A DNA stretch of 64,000 nt, taken from positions 310,001 through 374,000 of the forward strand of contig NZ_JABFUC010000002.1 of assembly GCF_022341425.1 (NCBI RefSeq), read 5' to 3'. Origin of the DNA: Billgrantia campisalis (GTDB lineage: Bacteria; Pseudomonadota; Gammaproteobacteria; Pseudomonadales; Halomonadaceae). The notes beneath the pieces were generated by a model. It did no database searches and had not been told where the DNA came from. It was given only the letters and a program-made list of their open reading frames with translations. Position numbers and translations under genes: made by a program. Shown piece after piece: positions 53,235 to 62,407 of the stretch; the stretch's first letter is position 1; each line of letters begins with the position of its first letter.

Positions 53235-55175
53235 ATGCTGCCATTTCTTGAGGTCGAGGAGTTCGTCGGTCGCCACTGGCACCGCTGGGCCTCCAGCGCG
53301 GCCAGCTACCAGCGCTACCCCGACGCGGCCGTGGAGCTGGAGAGCATGCGCCACATGCTGGGCGTGTTCTTCCGCGCCAGTGGCGGCGAGGCGGGCGTGG
53401 AAGTGGCCGCCATCGTCGCCCGCAGCTCCCAGCACCGCCTTTCGCTGCGCCAGCGGCTGGGCTTCGACGACGAGGCCATCGACCAGGCGCGGCGCGACGA
53501 GGAAAGCCTGCTGCTGCCGCCGACCCTGGACTTCTTTCCCGAGGCGCAGCTCAACCGCGACCTCTACTTCTGGCTGGTGGCCTTCCTGGCCGTGTCGCGC
53601 CGCCCCGTGGCGCAGCGCGACCCGCTGCGCCAGGATCTGGCCAGTCTGCGCGAGGCCGTGCGCGCCCGCGAGGCGGCCCTGGTCCGCTTCCCCGGCCTGG
53701 CCGAGCGCCACCGGCGGCTGAGTCTGGCGCTGCTGATCGTGCGGCCGGAGCGCAAGCGCCTGCCGCCCATGGAGATGGCGCTGGAAGAAACCCTGCGCGT
53801 GTTGCTGGGCGAAGAGCGTGAGCTCGACGGCTGGGCCGCGGCCATGCACCGTGCGGTCTGTGATCCGTCCGCCTCGCTGGAGGACTTCAAGGCGCCGCGG
53901 GGCTACAAGCCGCCGCTGCCGGTACCGCTGTGGGGCCAGGTGGTGGAGCTCGGCACCGGCTCGGGCCGTGAGGAGAGCGCCGACGACCCCCACGAAGGCG
54001 AGACCAATAGTCCACAGTCGGTGGACGGGGGCAAGCGCAAGGCCGAGCGCAAGCGCCAGGATCAGACCGAGCGCGATGACCCCCTGATCGCCAACCGCTT
54101 CGAGAAAATGCTCTCCTGGACCGAGATGGTCAACCTCAATCGCCTGGTCGAGGACAACGAGGACGAAGAAGCCAAGCGCGCCGCGGAGCAGATGGAGGAG
54201 ATCATCCTCAGTCCCCACAAGCAGCGCGCGGCGACCCGCATCAAGGTCGACCTCGACCTGCCCCCCGACGAAGTGCTGGGTGAGCGGCTGCGCGGCAAGC
54301 ACCCCTACGCCGAGTGGAACTACCGCAAGCAGATCTACCTGCCCGACCACTGCCTGGTGCACACCGAGCTGGCGAGCGAGGAGGGCGAGCAGTGGGAGCC
54401 CGACGACGCCACCCGGCGCCGCATTCGCCGGGTGCGCCGCGAGTTCGAGGCGCTGCGTCCGCGCCGCGAGATCCTGCGCGGCCAGCTCGACGGCAGCGAG
54501 CTGGACATGGACGCGGTGATCCGTTCCCGCTGCGACCTGGCCGCCACCGGCGAGTCCAGCGACCGGCTCTACCAGGCGACCCGCCAGCAGGCCCGCGACC
54601 TGGCGGTGTCGATCCTGGTCGATGTTTCGCTTTCCACCGATGCCTGGCTCGAGGATCGCCGGGTGCTGGACGTGGAGAAGGAGGCGCTGCTGGTACTGGG
54701 CCACGGCCTGGCCGGCTGCGGTGACGACTACGCCATCCACTGCTTCACCTCCCATCGTCGCCACAAGGTGTGGGTCAACACCCTGAAGACCTTCGAGGAG
54801 TCGATGGGCGAGCGGGTGGCGCGGCGCATCTCGGCGCTCAAGCCAGGGCACTATACGCGCATGGGGCCGGCGATTCGCCACGTCACCGGCGAGCTGGCCA
54901 AGCGTCCCAACCGCCACCGCCTGCTGCTGGTGATCACCGACGGCAAACCCAACGACACCGACTACTACGAGGGGCGCTACGGCATCGAGGACACCCGCAA
55001 GGCGGTTCTCGAGGCGCGTCAGCAGGAGGTGCGGGTGTTCGGCGTGACCGTCGACAGCGAGGCCCACCAGTACGTCTCGCGGCTGTTCGGCCGCGGCAGC
55101 TACGCCATCGTCAACCGCCCCGAGCATCTGGCGCTGGCGCTGCCGGGCATCTATCGTCAGATCATTGGTAGCTAG
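53235..55175 (+). CDS. norD: NorD, von Willebrand A-domain partner of NorQ
   Basis: A 646-residue protein ending in a vWA domain whose MIDAS motif is DVSLSTDAW, with TDGKPNDTDYYEGRYGIEDT near the end. The N-terminal 350 residues are helical and acidic/basic mixed. NorD anchors NorQ to the reductase. AGGAG seven bases before the ATG sets the start. A 177-bp spacer without a gene separates it from norQ. Confidence 0.92.
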   Translation: MLPFLEVEEFVGRHWHRWASSAASYQRYPDAAVELESMRHMLGVFFRASGGEAGVEVAAIVARSSQHRLSLRQRLGFDDEAIDQARRDEESLLLPPTLDFFPEAQLNRDLYFWLVAFLAVSRRPVAQRDPLRQDLASLREAVRAREAALVRFPGLAERHRRLSLALLIVRPERKRLPPMEMALEETLRVLLGEERELDGWAAAMHRAVCDPSASLEDFKAPRGYKPPLPVPLWGQVVELGTGSGREESADDPHEGETNSPQSVDGGKRKAERKRQDQTERDDPLIANRFEKMLSWTEMVNLNRLVEDNEDEEAKRAAEQMEEIILSPHKQRAATRIKVDLDLPPDEVLGERLRGKHPYAEWNYRKQIYLPDHCLVHTELASEEGEQWEPDDATRRRIRRVRREFEALRPRREILRGQLDGSELDMDAVIRSRCDLAATGESSDRLYQATRQQARDLAVSILVDVSLSTDAWLEDRRVLDVEKEALLVLGHGLAGCGDDYAIHCFTSHRRHKVWVNTLKTFEESMGERVARRISALKPGHYTRMGPAIRHVTGELAKRPNRHRLLLVITDGKPNDTDYYEGRYGIEDTRKAVLEARQQEVRVFGVTVDSEAHQYVSRLFGRGSYAIVNRPEHLALALPGIYRQIIGS

Positions 55176-55210
55176 AGCGCCGGCCCCGAGCCGGCAGGAG
55201 AGATAACCCT

Positions 55211-55423
55211 ATGACACTGAGCCGCCCCGTGATGGCCACGCTCTTCGGAGTGATCGCGGCCTTCGTCGTGCTCACCCCGCTGATCTGGCTGATCAATACC
55301 CGCGACTGGGGCATCTTGCTGATGCTGCTGGCGCCGGTGGTGATCTACGCCCTGATCCACGCCGGGCGCCGCCTGGCGGAGTGGGCGCAGCCACCGCCGC
55401 CCGAGCCCCCCGAGGAGCGCTGA
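55211..55423 (+). CDS. Small two-helix membrane protein after norD
   Basis: A 70-residue protein with two hydrophobic segments (about 8-27 and 34-50) and a Pro/Glu-rich tail. GGAGAG precedes the ATG, 35 bp after norD, before a strong terminator. Not recognised; likely part of the nor operon. Confidence 0.65.
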   Translation: MTLSRPVMATLFGVIAAFVVLTPLIWLINTRDWGILLMLLAPVVIYALIHAGRRLAEWAQPPPPEPPEER

Positions 55424-55454
55424 TCCGGCGCCCTGGCGAACCGCTGTAGATACA

Positions 55455-55490
55455 CCAACGGCGCCGCCCCCCGAGGGGCGGCGCCGTTGG
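55455..55490. terminator. Bidirectional terminator between nor operons
   Basis: Perfect 16-bp stem (CCAACGGCGCCGCCCC and complement) with CCGA loop, then TTT; serves the plus-strand norCBQD unit and minus-strand norEF unit. Confidence 0.8.
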
Positions 55491-55543
55491 TTTGGGTGGA
55501 TGCGGCAGGGGGGCTAACGGCGGTGGGCACTGGCCCGGACGTA

Positions 55544-55846
55544 TCAGCGCGCCAGCAGGTAGCCGAAGGCCACCAGCACCAGGGTGAAGAGGGTCAGGCC
55601 GACAAAGGCGCCCCGCCAGGCGGGCGTGGCGTCGCGCAGGCCCAGGTAGACCATCAGCACCTGATGGGCCTTGAAGAGGGTGCTCAGCAGCAGCAGGCCG
55701 GCCGACCAGAGCGGCAGCGCCGCCAGTCGGGCATCGCCGCCGAGCTGGGCCGAGAGCATGGTGACCAGGGTCAGGCCCATCAGCACGGCCCAGGTGATCA
55801 GCAGCCGGCGGGTGGCCGGGGGCAGGGTGGCGAGCGGCGTCGGCAT
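55544..55846 (-). CDS. norF: NorF-like small membrane subunit (cytochrome oxidase subunit IV-like)
   Basis: A 100-residue protein with three predicted helices, including FKAHQVLMVYLGLRDA, typical of the cytochrome oxidase subunit IV/NorF group. Starts two bases after the norE stop. NorE and NorF improve NO reduction but are not catalytic. Confidence 0.8.
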   Translation of the reverse strand: MPTPLATLPPATRRLLITWAVLMGLTLVTMLSAQLGGDARLAALPLWSAGLLLLSTLFKAHQVLMVYLGLRDATPAWRGAFVGLTLFTLVLVAFGYLLAR

Positions 55847-55848
55847 GG

Positions 55849-56436
55849 TCACCTCAGCAGGTAGATGATCGGGTAGAGCAGGATCCAGATCAGGTCGACC
55901 ATGTGCCAGAAGGCGGCCGCGGTCTCCACGTTGTCGTGGGAGATGCGCCAGGCCACCAGGGCGATCAGGGCCAGCCCGAACAGCACGTGGGCGAAGTGAA
56001 AGCCGGTCAGCAGGTAGTAGAAAGTGAAGAAGGTGTTGGTTTCCGGCATCAGGCCCTGGCCCAGCTTGTCGGCGTACTCCATCACCTTGACCACGCAGAA
56101 CACCACCCCCAGGGCGAAGGCGCAGGCCAGCCACTGGCGGCAGCGCCTCACCTGTCCGGCGGAGATGGCCTGCACGGCCAGGGCGGCGAACAGCCCGCTG
56201 GTCAGCAGCACCAGGGTATTGATACCCCCGGCCACCGGGTCGAGCAGCTGCTGGGAGGCGTCGAAGACCTCGCGCTCGTCGATCCTCAGCCAGGCGAAGA
56301 GGCCGAAGAAGGCGGCGAAGACCACCATCTCGCTGAGGATCAGCACCCACATTAGCGGGTTGCCGGGCAGGGCGGAAAGCGGCCCCCAGCCCGGATTGGG
56401 CAGGGGGCGCGGGATCGCGTCCTTGCGCTGGGGCAT
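55849..56436 (-). CDS. norE: NorE, cytochrome oxidase subunit III-like protein
   Basis: A 195-residue five-helix protein of the oxidase subunit III family: LSEMVVFAAFFGLFAW, NTLVLLTSGLFAALAV, GFHFAHVLFGLALIALVAW and WHMVDLIWILLYPIIYLLR. Shorter than oxidase subunit III, as is usual for NorE. Third gene of a minus-strand run. Confidence 0.9.
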   Translation of the reverse strand: MPQRKDAIPRPLPNPGWGPLSALPGNPLMWVLILSEMVVFAAFFGLFAWLRIDEREVFDASQQLLDPVAGGINTLVLLTSGLFAALAVQAISAGQVRRCRQWLACAFALGVVFCVVKVMEYADKLGQGLMPETNTFFTFYYLLTGFHFAHVLFGLALIALVAWRISHDNVETAAAFWHMVDLIWILLYPIIYLLR

Positions 56437-56437
56437 G

Positions 56438-57004
56438 TCAGCCCTCCGGGGTGACGGGGGTTTGGTCGAACTCGGCGCGCACGGCCGGGGTGGTCAATTT
56501 CCAGCCGGCCCAGGCGAACAGCGCCACCAGGGCGGTCGCCGCCATGATCAGCAGGCTCAGCGCGCCGACCAGCCCCGCCACCGGGTTGCCCGGGTTCACC
56601 GCCTCGGTGGTGGCGGCCTCCGGCAGCAGGCCGAAGGTCATCGGGGTCAGGGCCGCGGCGCCGAACACGCCGAAAAAGCCGGCGACCATCAGGCCGACGA
56701 AGGCGGGACGCGCCCAGGGGCGACGCTGCAGCAGGGCCAGGGCCAGTACCAGGGTGACCAGCGCGCCGACGATCAGCAGGGTGGCAAGGGTGGCGCTGCG
56801 TTCGATGAGCCAGGCGACCCCGCCGGTCAGCCCGCCGCTGCCGGCCTCCACCCCCAGCGAGGCCACCAGGGCATCGCCGGGCAGCAGTGGCAGCGTCAGC
56901 AGGGCAAGGGTGAGAATAGAAAAGGCAATGAAGCCCCAGGCAATGCCGGAGACGGCCCCGGAGCGCGGCGGTGCCGAGGGTGAGGAGAGGCTAGCGGTGG
57001 TCAT
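56438..57004 (-). CDS. Membrane protein of unknown function before norE
   Basis: A 188-residue protein with about four hydrophobic segments and a soluble C-terminal end. No family recognised. AGGAG precedes ATG 57004; ends one base before norE, so clearly co-expressed. May be an assembly or accessory factor of the nor system. Confidence 0.65.
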   Translation of the reverse strand: MTTASLSSPSAPPRSGAVSGIAWGFIAFSILTLALLTLPLLPGDALVASLGVEAGSGGLTGGVAWLIERSATLATLLIVGALVTLVLALALLQRRPWARPAFVGLMVAGFFGVFGAAALTPMTFGLLPEAATTEAVNPGNPVAGLVGALSLLIMAATALVALFAWAGWKLTTPAVRAEFDQTPVTPEG

Positions 57005-57021
57005 GGTTGGCTCCTGATCGA

Positions 57022-57471
57022 TCAATCATCCAGCGTGACGGCAGCGCCGCCGAACAGCAGGCTGCGGGGGGCCGCGATGGCCTGGTTGTTCATCAGCCGG
57101 TTGATGCCCACGCCGCAGCGGCCGATGGTCCAGCCCAGGCAGGCGGTGAAGAAGCCATAGCCCAGGGTCCAGGAGACCCAGGAGGGGGCGCCGATCAGGC
57201 CCAGCAGGTTCCAGGCCGCCAGCGCCGCGACGCCGGCCAGGGCACCGAGCCAGAAGGTGCGGATCTGGAACTGCAGGTGGCTGCCCACCCACCCGGCGCT
57301 GCGGCGGCGACACAGGTGGGCGATCAGCACACCGATCGGCGCGGTGATCACGGTCATGATGCTGCCCAGAAACAGCACGTAGACGGTGGCAGCCAGGCCC
57401 TTGCCGCGACGGCTGTCGGTCGGCTCGCTGGCGGTGGCCGGCTGGGATGCGGAAAGCGGCGTGGAGGACAT
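57022..57471 (-). CDS. DUF4870/Tic20-like membrane protein
   Basis: A 149-residue protein with an N-terminal cytoplasmic tail, a hydrophobic pair of segments, and the SHLQFQIRTFWLGAL signature of the DUF4870-like family. AGGAGG precedes the ATG. First gene of the minus-strand norEF unit. Function unknown. Confidence 0.65.
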   Translation of the reverse strand: MSSTPLSASQPATASEPTDSRRGKGLAATVYVLFLGSIMTVITAPIGVLIAHLCRRRSAGWVGSHLQFQIRTFWLGALAGVAALAAWNLLGLIGAPSWVSWTLGYGFFTACLGWTIGRCGVGINRLMNNQAIAAPRSLLFGGAAVTLDD

Positions 57472-57570
57472 GCGCTACCTCCTGATGGTGGAGTTGGCCG
57501 TTGGAACCACGCCGGCGGCTCGGCCGGCGTGTACTGTCGATACTATGGCCCAAGGGAGGCGTCGCTGTCC

Positions 57571-57584
57571 TTGTCGCGGATCAA
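57571..57584 (-). promoter_or_regulatory. Candidate FNR-type box of the norEF unit
   Basis: TTGTC-GCGG-ATCAA (one mismatch). CATAGT on the minus strand (57542-57547) is 33 bp from the centre. Confidence 0.45.
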
Positions 57585-57701
57585 AACTTGACCGTCAAGG
57601 TAGGATAAGCGTCTTGACAGAGTGTCGCAGTGTCAGTCGGGCTGCGCCGACCATGCGCCACGCCAGGAAGCAAAGGGTGACGGCGCCAGAAAGGAAAAGG
57701 A

Positions 57702-57734
57702 TGATGGCCGCAAGAGCGGCCATCACCCGTGTCG
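57702..57734 (-). terminator. Terminator of narK1
   Basis: On the minus strand GATGGCCGC / GCGGCCATC with a four-base loop, followed by T-rich TCCTTTTCC, 11 bp after the narK1 stop. Confidence 0.65.
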
Positions 57735-57744
57735 CGTTACGCAA

Positions 57745-59241
57745 TTAGCCCTGTTGCGCTTTCAGATTCTCCTGTTCCTCGATCATGCGATCCACCGAAG
57801 AGACGTAGTATTCCTCATCGAAGGCGCCCTCCGGCTCCTTGAGCCAGATGAAGCAGACCAGCCAGCTGAGGAAGGCACCGCCCGCCAGGATGTAGAAGAA
57901 CTGGGTGGGCGTGACGAAGGTGAAGATGGTCAGGTAGACCACCGCCCCCACGTTGCCGTAGGCGCCGGCCATTCCCGAGATCTGGCCGGTGATACGGCGC
58001 TTGATCGAGGGGATGATGCCGAAGGTGGCGCCTTCGGAGCCCTGCACGAAGAAGGAGGTGAAGATGGTGATGGCGATGGCGACGATCAGCGGCCAGTTGG
58101 AGTTCATCAGCCCCATCAGCATGAAGCCGATGCCGATGCCGAACATGTAGCTGAGCATCACGAAGCGCCGGTTGCCCATGCGATCCGAGACCGCCCCGCC
58201 CATGGGGCGTGCCACCAGATTGACGAAGGCGAAGGAGGCGGCGATCAGGCCCGCGGCGGCGGCGGAGAGGCCCCAGGTCTGCTCGAAGAACATCGGCAGC
58301 ATGGAGATGACCGCCAGCTCGGCGCCGAAGTTGGCGAAGTAGGTGGTGTTGAGCGCCGCCACGCTGTTGAAGTGGTACTTGTCATCCTCCGGCACGCCCT
58401 TCTTGAGGATCGGCACATTGACCCGAATGATCTGTACCACCTGGTAGATCACGATCGCCAGGATGGCCAGGTAGGCGATGAGTGCGCCGTTGGTCGACAG
58501 GAAGCCCATGTCCTGGATGCGCCACACCAGGATCGCCAGGCAGCCCACCAGCGGAATGGTCCACAGGATCAGCTTGATCATGTCGCCCCAGGTGCTGACC
58601 TCCATGGCCAGGGCCTTGCGGGTCTTGCGGTGGGAGGAGGCGCTGGGGCCGTCGGTGATGGCGAACCAGTAGAAGACGCCGTAGGCGGCCATGACGATGG
58701 CGCTGATGGCGATCGCCCAGCGCCAGCCATCCTCGCCGCCGAGCATGGTCAGCGCGATGGTGGGCAGGGTCATGGCCGCGGCAGCGGAGCCGAAGTTGCC
58801 CCAGCCGGCATAGAAGCCCTCGGCGAAGCCGATATGCTTGGGCTTGAACCACAGCGCGGTCATGTGGATACCCACCACGAAGCTGGCACCGATGGAGCTG
58901 AGTATCAGGCGCGAGATCAGCAACTGGGTCATGGTATTGCCGAAGGCGAAGGCCAGGGCGGGAATCGCCATGACCACCATCAGGATCGAGAACACCCGGC
59001 GTGGGCCGAAGCGGTCCAGCGCCATGCCGACGATAATGCGTGCCGGGATGGTCAGCGCCACGTTGGTGATGGCAAAGAGTCGGATATGGTCCTGGGTCAG
59101 CCAGTCGACGCTCCTCAGCATGCTGCTGGCCAGCGGGGCCATGTTGAACCAGACGTAGAAGGTGATGAAGAAGGCGATCCAGGTCAGGTGCAGGGCCCGG
59201 ATCTCGGGCGTACGGAACTTGAATAGGTCGGCGACTTTCAT
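57745..59241 (-). CDS. narK: NarK1-type nitrate transporter (MFS)
   Basis: A 498-residue, 12-helix MFS protein of the nitrate/nitrite porter family; GYAGWGNFGSAAAA-like nitrate signature appears as FYAGWGNFGSAAAAM, and a second as MAGAYGNVGAVV. This N-terminal form (RTPEIRALHLTWIAFFITFYVWFNMAPL) matches the NarK1 proton-nitrate symporter type. Usually paired with a NarK2 antiporter, as here. Confidence 0.9.
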   Translation of the reverse strand: MKVADLFKFRTPEIRALHLTWIAFFITFYVWFNMAPLASSMLRSVDWLTQDHIRLFAITNVALTIPARIIVGMALDRFGPRRVFSILMVVMAIPALAFAFGNTMTQLLISRLILSSIGASFVVGIHMTALWFKPKHIGFAEGFYAGWGNFGSAAAAMTLPTIALTMLGGEDGWRWAIAISAIVMAAYGVFYWFAITDGPSASSHRKTRKALAMEVSTWGDMIKLILWTIPLVGCLAILVWRIQDMGFLSTNGALIAYLAILAIVIYQVVQIIRVNVPILKKGVPEDDKYHFNSVAALNTTYFANFGAELAVISMLPMFFEQTWGLSAAAAGLIAASFAFVNLVARPMGGAVSDRMGNRRFVMLSYMFGIGIGFMLMGLMNSNWPLIVAIAITIFTSFFVQGSEGATFGIIPSIKRRITGQISGMAGAYGNVGAVVYLTIFTFVTPTQFFYILAGGAFLSWLVCFIWLKEPEGAFDEEYYVSSVDRMIEEQENLKAQQG

Positions 59242-59296
59242 GGTCGTATCATCCTGATATCGCAGAAGAAAGGGTAAAGGGCTTCAACACCTCGCT

Positions 59297-59755
59297 TCAG
59301 GGGCTGGGAAGGATCAGCAGTGGGCACTCGACGCGGCGGGCGAGAAAGGAGCTGACGCTGCCGAAGGTCATGTAGTCGAGCTCGTCGACGAAATAGCTCA
59401 GCGACTGGGCGATGATGCCGCCGTCGGGCTTGCTGCTGTGGCGGGCGATCACCAGCACGTCGGGCCGGTGCTTCTGGGTAGCCTGCAGCAGCATCTTGCG
59501 GGCATCGCCTTCCGCCAGGGTCCAGTCGACGTCGAAGCCTTCCCGGGTGGCGAAATCGACGCCCTCTTCCAGCGCCGCCTTCAATTCCTGGTACTCCTCC
59601 TGGAACAGGTCCTCGTTGGCGTCGGTGGCGTCGCGGGGATTCTCTGCCACCCCGACCAGCATCAGCAGGGGGGCGTTGCAGCGGAACAGGCTGACCGTCT
59701 GGGCCAGGGCCAGCTTGGCGTTTCGTGAGCCGTCATAGGCGATCATGATCTTCAT
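59297..59755 (-). CDS. Universal stress protein (UspA family)
   Basis: A 152-residue UspA-fold protein starting MKIMIAYDGSRNAKLAL, with VIARHSSK and a C-terminal FGSVSSFLARRVECPLLIL that fits the ATP-binding G-x9-S/A pattern only loosely. It lies between the two transporter genes on the same strand. Role in nitrate respiration unknown; anaerobic Usp proteins are known in Pseudomonas. Confidence 0.85.
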   Translation of the reverse strand: MKIMIAYDGSRNAKLALAQTVSLFRCNAPLLMLVGVAENPRDATDANEDLFQEEYQELKAALEEGVDFATREGFDVDWTLAEGDARKMLLQATQKHRPDVLVIARHSSKPDGGIIAQSLSYFVDELDYMTFGSVSSFLARRVECPLLILPSP

Positions 59756-59830
59756 GACATACCTCCGTGGAGGAAGGAGTGAGGTGAGGCCAGGTCCCGA
59801 CCCGGTGGCCGGGACCTGGTGACGACGGCG

Positions 59831-61459
59831 TCAGGGATTTTTGACGTAGGCGTTGGGGCGCAGGTAGAACCACCAGTTGATCACCAGGCACAGCGCGTAG
59901 AAGATCGCGAAGCCGTACATGGCGAGTTCGGGGGTACCGGCCTGGATCTGCTCGCCCATCACCCGCGGGGCGATGAAGGCGCCATAGGCGGCCACCGCGG
60001 AGGTCCAGCCCAGCACCGGGCCCTTCTGATGCTGGTCGAAGATCACGCCGATGGTGCGGAAGGTGGAGCCGTTGCCGATGCCGCTGGCGGCGAACAGGAT
60101 CACGAACAGGATCATGAAGATCGCGAAGTAGCTGTTCGGGTCGGTGGAGTTGTAGGCCTGCATCATCACCCAGCCGGTGACGGCGGAGGCGATGACCATG
60201 ACGACCGAGATCACCTGAGTGACGATGGAGCCGCCGACCTTGTCGGAGACCCAGCCGCCGATGGGGCGGATCAGGGCGCCGACGAAGGGACCGATCCAGG
60301 CCCAGGTCAGGGCGCTGGGGCCATCTGGGTTGGACACCCGGGTCACGCTGCCGTCGGCGGCCACTTCCATCATGTTGCCGAAGATGACGTTGATGGAGAG
60401 CGGCAGGGCGGCGGAGAAGCCGATGAAGGAGCCAAAGGTCAGGATGTAGAGAACGGTCATCGACCAGGTGTGCTTGTTGGAGAAGATCGCGAACTGCTTC
60501 TGGATATTGGGCTTGATCTCGCCGGGAATCAGGCGCAGTGCGAAGACGGTGAGCACGATGGTCAGCGGCAGGGCGATCCACATGTTGAGCCATACCAGCG
60601 CCAGCATGCCGATCACCGAGGTCACCAGGCCCACGCCATAGAGGCCGAGGATCTTGCCGAACGCCTGGGCGGGGGTGCCGGGGTTGGGGGTGATGGGGCG
60701 CAGGTTGTTCATGCCGAACCAGCTGGCGATGGCCAGCGGAATCAGGAAGACCAGCCAGATGAAGCCGGCGTTCTGGATCCAGGTGTCGGTGCCCGCCTCG
60801 ATCCGACCGATCAGGGTGCCGCTGGAGCTTTCCAGCGCCATGGGGGCGCCGGCGATGGCGCCGAAGACACCGATGGTCATCACCAGCGGAATCAGGATCT
60901 GCATGGTGGTGACGCCGAAATTACCCAGCCCGGCGTTCATGCCCAGGGCGTAGCCCTGCTGCTTCTTGGGAAAGAAGGTGGAGATGTTGCTCATCGAGGC
61001 AGCGAAGTTGCCACCACCGATGCCCGAGAGCAGCGCCAGCATCTGGAAGACCCAGAAGGGCGTATCGGGATTCATCAGCGCCACGCCGGTGCCGAGGGCC
61101 GGAATCATCAGCAGGGAGGTGGTCAAAAAGACGGTGTTGCGCCCGCCGGCGATGCGGATCATGAAGGAGGCGGGGATGCGCAGGGTGGCGCCGGACAGGC
61201 CGGCCAGGGCGGTCAGGGTGAACAGCTGGCTCACCGTGAACGGGAAGCCCAGGTTCTGCATCTGGGTGGTGATCATCCCCCACATCAGCCAGACGGCGAA
61301 GCCCATCAGCAGGCTGGGAATGGAGATCCACAGGTTGCGGTTGGCAATCCGCTTACCGTCCCGTTCCCAGAACTGTTCGTTTTCGACATCCCAGTGCTCG
61401 ATGTCGGCATTCTTGCGCGATGTCGCGACCCTTTCGAGGTCGGCACTCGTTTTGGACAT
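59831..61459 (-). CDS. narK: NarK2-type nitrate/nitrite antiporter (MFS)
   Basis: A 542-residue MFS protein with a 40-residue soluble start and extra helix; nitrate signature GNFAASMSNISTFF and GMNAGLGNFGVTT. Large periplasmic insert around residue 350. Fits the NarK2/NarU nitrate-nitrite antiporter group. ATG at 61459 chosen by AGGGG. First gene after a NarL site and a candidate FNR-type box. Confidence 0.9.
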   Translation of the reverse strand: MSKTSADLERVATSRKNADIEHWDVENEQFWERDGKRIANRNLWISIPSLLMGFAVWLMWGMITTQMQNLGFPFTVSQLFTLTALAGLSGATLRIPASFMIRIAGGRNTVFLTTSLLMIPALGTGVALMNPDTPFWVFQMLALLSGIGGGNFAASMSNISTFFPKKQQGYALGMNAGLGNFGVTTMQILIPLVMTIGVFGAIAGAPMALESSSGTLIGRIEAGTDTWIQNAGFIWLVFLIPLAIASWFGMNNLRPITPNPGTPAQAFGKILGLYGVGLVTSVIGMLALVWLNMWIALPLTIVLTVFALRLIPGEIKPNIQKQFAIFSNKHTWSMTVLYILTFGSFIGFSAALPLSINVIFGNMMEVAADGSVTRVSNPDGPSALTWAWIGPFVGALIRPIGGWVSDKVGGSIVTQVISVVMVIASAVTGWVMMQAYNSTDPNSYFAIFMILFVILFAASGIGNGSTFRTIGVIFDQHQKGPVLGWTSAVAAYGAFIAPRVMGEQIQAGTPELAMYGFAIFYALCLVINWWFYLRPNAYVKNP

Positions 61460-61509
61460 GGTGGTTTCCCCTTGGTGGTTCCGCTGACTCCCGGTTTGCA
61501 CCCTGAGGC

Positions 61510-61523
61510 CTGACCGGGGTCAA
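61510..61523 (-). promoter_or_regulatory. Candidate FNR-type box of narK2
   Basis: CTGAC-CGGG-GTCAA (one mismatch), centre 57 bp before the narK2 ATG; no good -10 at class II distance. Confidence 0.35.
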
Positions 61524-61600
61524 TGCAGTACGTCTGGGGCAAAGATACGACGCCCGAATGGAGGGGGAAACCGGCCGGAATGGCCGCTAAATCCGTAAAG

Positions 61601-61616
61601 TACCTCTTGAGGGGTA
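61601..61616. promoter_or_regulatory. NarL site (7-2-7)
   Basis: TACCTCT-TG-AGGGGTA matches the TACYYMT-N2-AKRRGTA inverted heptamers bound by NarL/NarP. It lies about 145 bp before narK2, next to the narL gene. Confidence 0.7.
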
Positions 61617-61735
61617 GCGGGGGTAGGTTTTCAGTCGTTTGATTTTAAAGGGTTTTTTTCAGGGCCGGGAGGGCGGCGGGCCGCTTGTCGGCCCGCGGGG
61701 TTATTTGGAGGTATCCACACAGAACGCCGGGGAGC

Positions 61736-62401
61736 CTAGCGCTCGATGCCCTCCTGCACCGCCCACACCGCCGCTTCGACTCGCGAGCGCAGGTTGAGCT
61801 TCTTGAGCAGGTGCTTGACGTGCACCTTGACGGTGCCCTCGGTGATCTCGAGCTTGCGGGCGATGAGCTTGTTGGAGAGCCCGGCGGCCAGCTCGCGCAG
61901 GATCTCGCGCTCGCGCTGGGTCAGGCTGTGGATGTCGGGTGTGGCCGGCTGGCTGCGCTGGTTGCGCAGCGCCTCGGCCAGCAGGGCAGTGAGGCTCTCG
62001 CTGACCACCATGCGCCCCAGGGTGGCCTGGCGCAGTTGGCGCACCATCTCCTCGGGCTCCATGTCCTTGAGCAGGTAGCCATCGGCGCCGCCGCGCAGCG
62101 CGGCCACCAGATCGTCCTCGTGGTCGGACACGGTGAACATCACGATGCGGCCGGCGAAGCCGTCCTCGCGCAGCGCCTTCAGGGTCTGGATGCCGTCCAT
62201 GCCGGGCATGTTGAGGTCGAGCAGGATCAGGTCCGGGTCCATCTCCCTGGCCAGGCGCACGCCTTCGGCCGGTTCGCCGGTGTCGCCGATCAGTTCCAGG
62301 TCGTCTTCCAGCTCCAGCAACTGGGCCACGCCGCGGCGCAGCAGCGGGTGGTCGTCGATGATCAGGATGCTGGCGGGAGTTTCGCTTGCTGACGGGTCCA
62401 T
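61736..62401 (-). CDS. narL: NarL, nitrate-responsive response regulator
   Basis: A 221-residue NarL/FixJ-family regulator: receiver domain with phospho-acceptor Asp62 (LLDLNMPGMDG) and C-terminal LuxR-type HTH (LTQREREILRELAAGLSNKLIARKLEITEGTVKVHVKHLLKKL). Six bases after narX. The 7-2-7 site 0.1 kb downstream supports NarL. Confidence 0.92.
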   Translation of the reverse strand: MDPSASETPASILIIDDHPLLRRGVAQLLELEDDLELIGDTGEPAEGVRLAREMDPDLILLDLNMPGMDGIQTLKALREDGFAGRIVMFTVSDHEDDLVAALRGGADGYLLKDMEPEEMVRQLRQATLGRMVVSESLTALLAEALRNQRSQPATPDIHSLTQREREILRELAAGLSNKLIARKLEITEGTVKVHVKHLLKKLNLRSRVEAAVWAVQEGIER

Positions 62402-62407
62402 GGTGTC

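Noticed and set aside
57587..57599. CTTGAC-C-GTCAAG inverted repeat near the norEF promoter as a second FNR-type box
   Set aside because: The half-sites are separated by one base instead of four, so an FNR-type dimer would not fit.
61676..61696. GC-rich hairpin after narL as a terminator
   Set aside because: Stem GCGGGCCG/CGGCCCGC is present but no T-run follows on the minus strand and downstream sequence is G/C-rich, so it was not listed.
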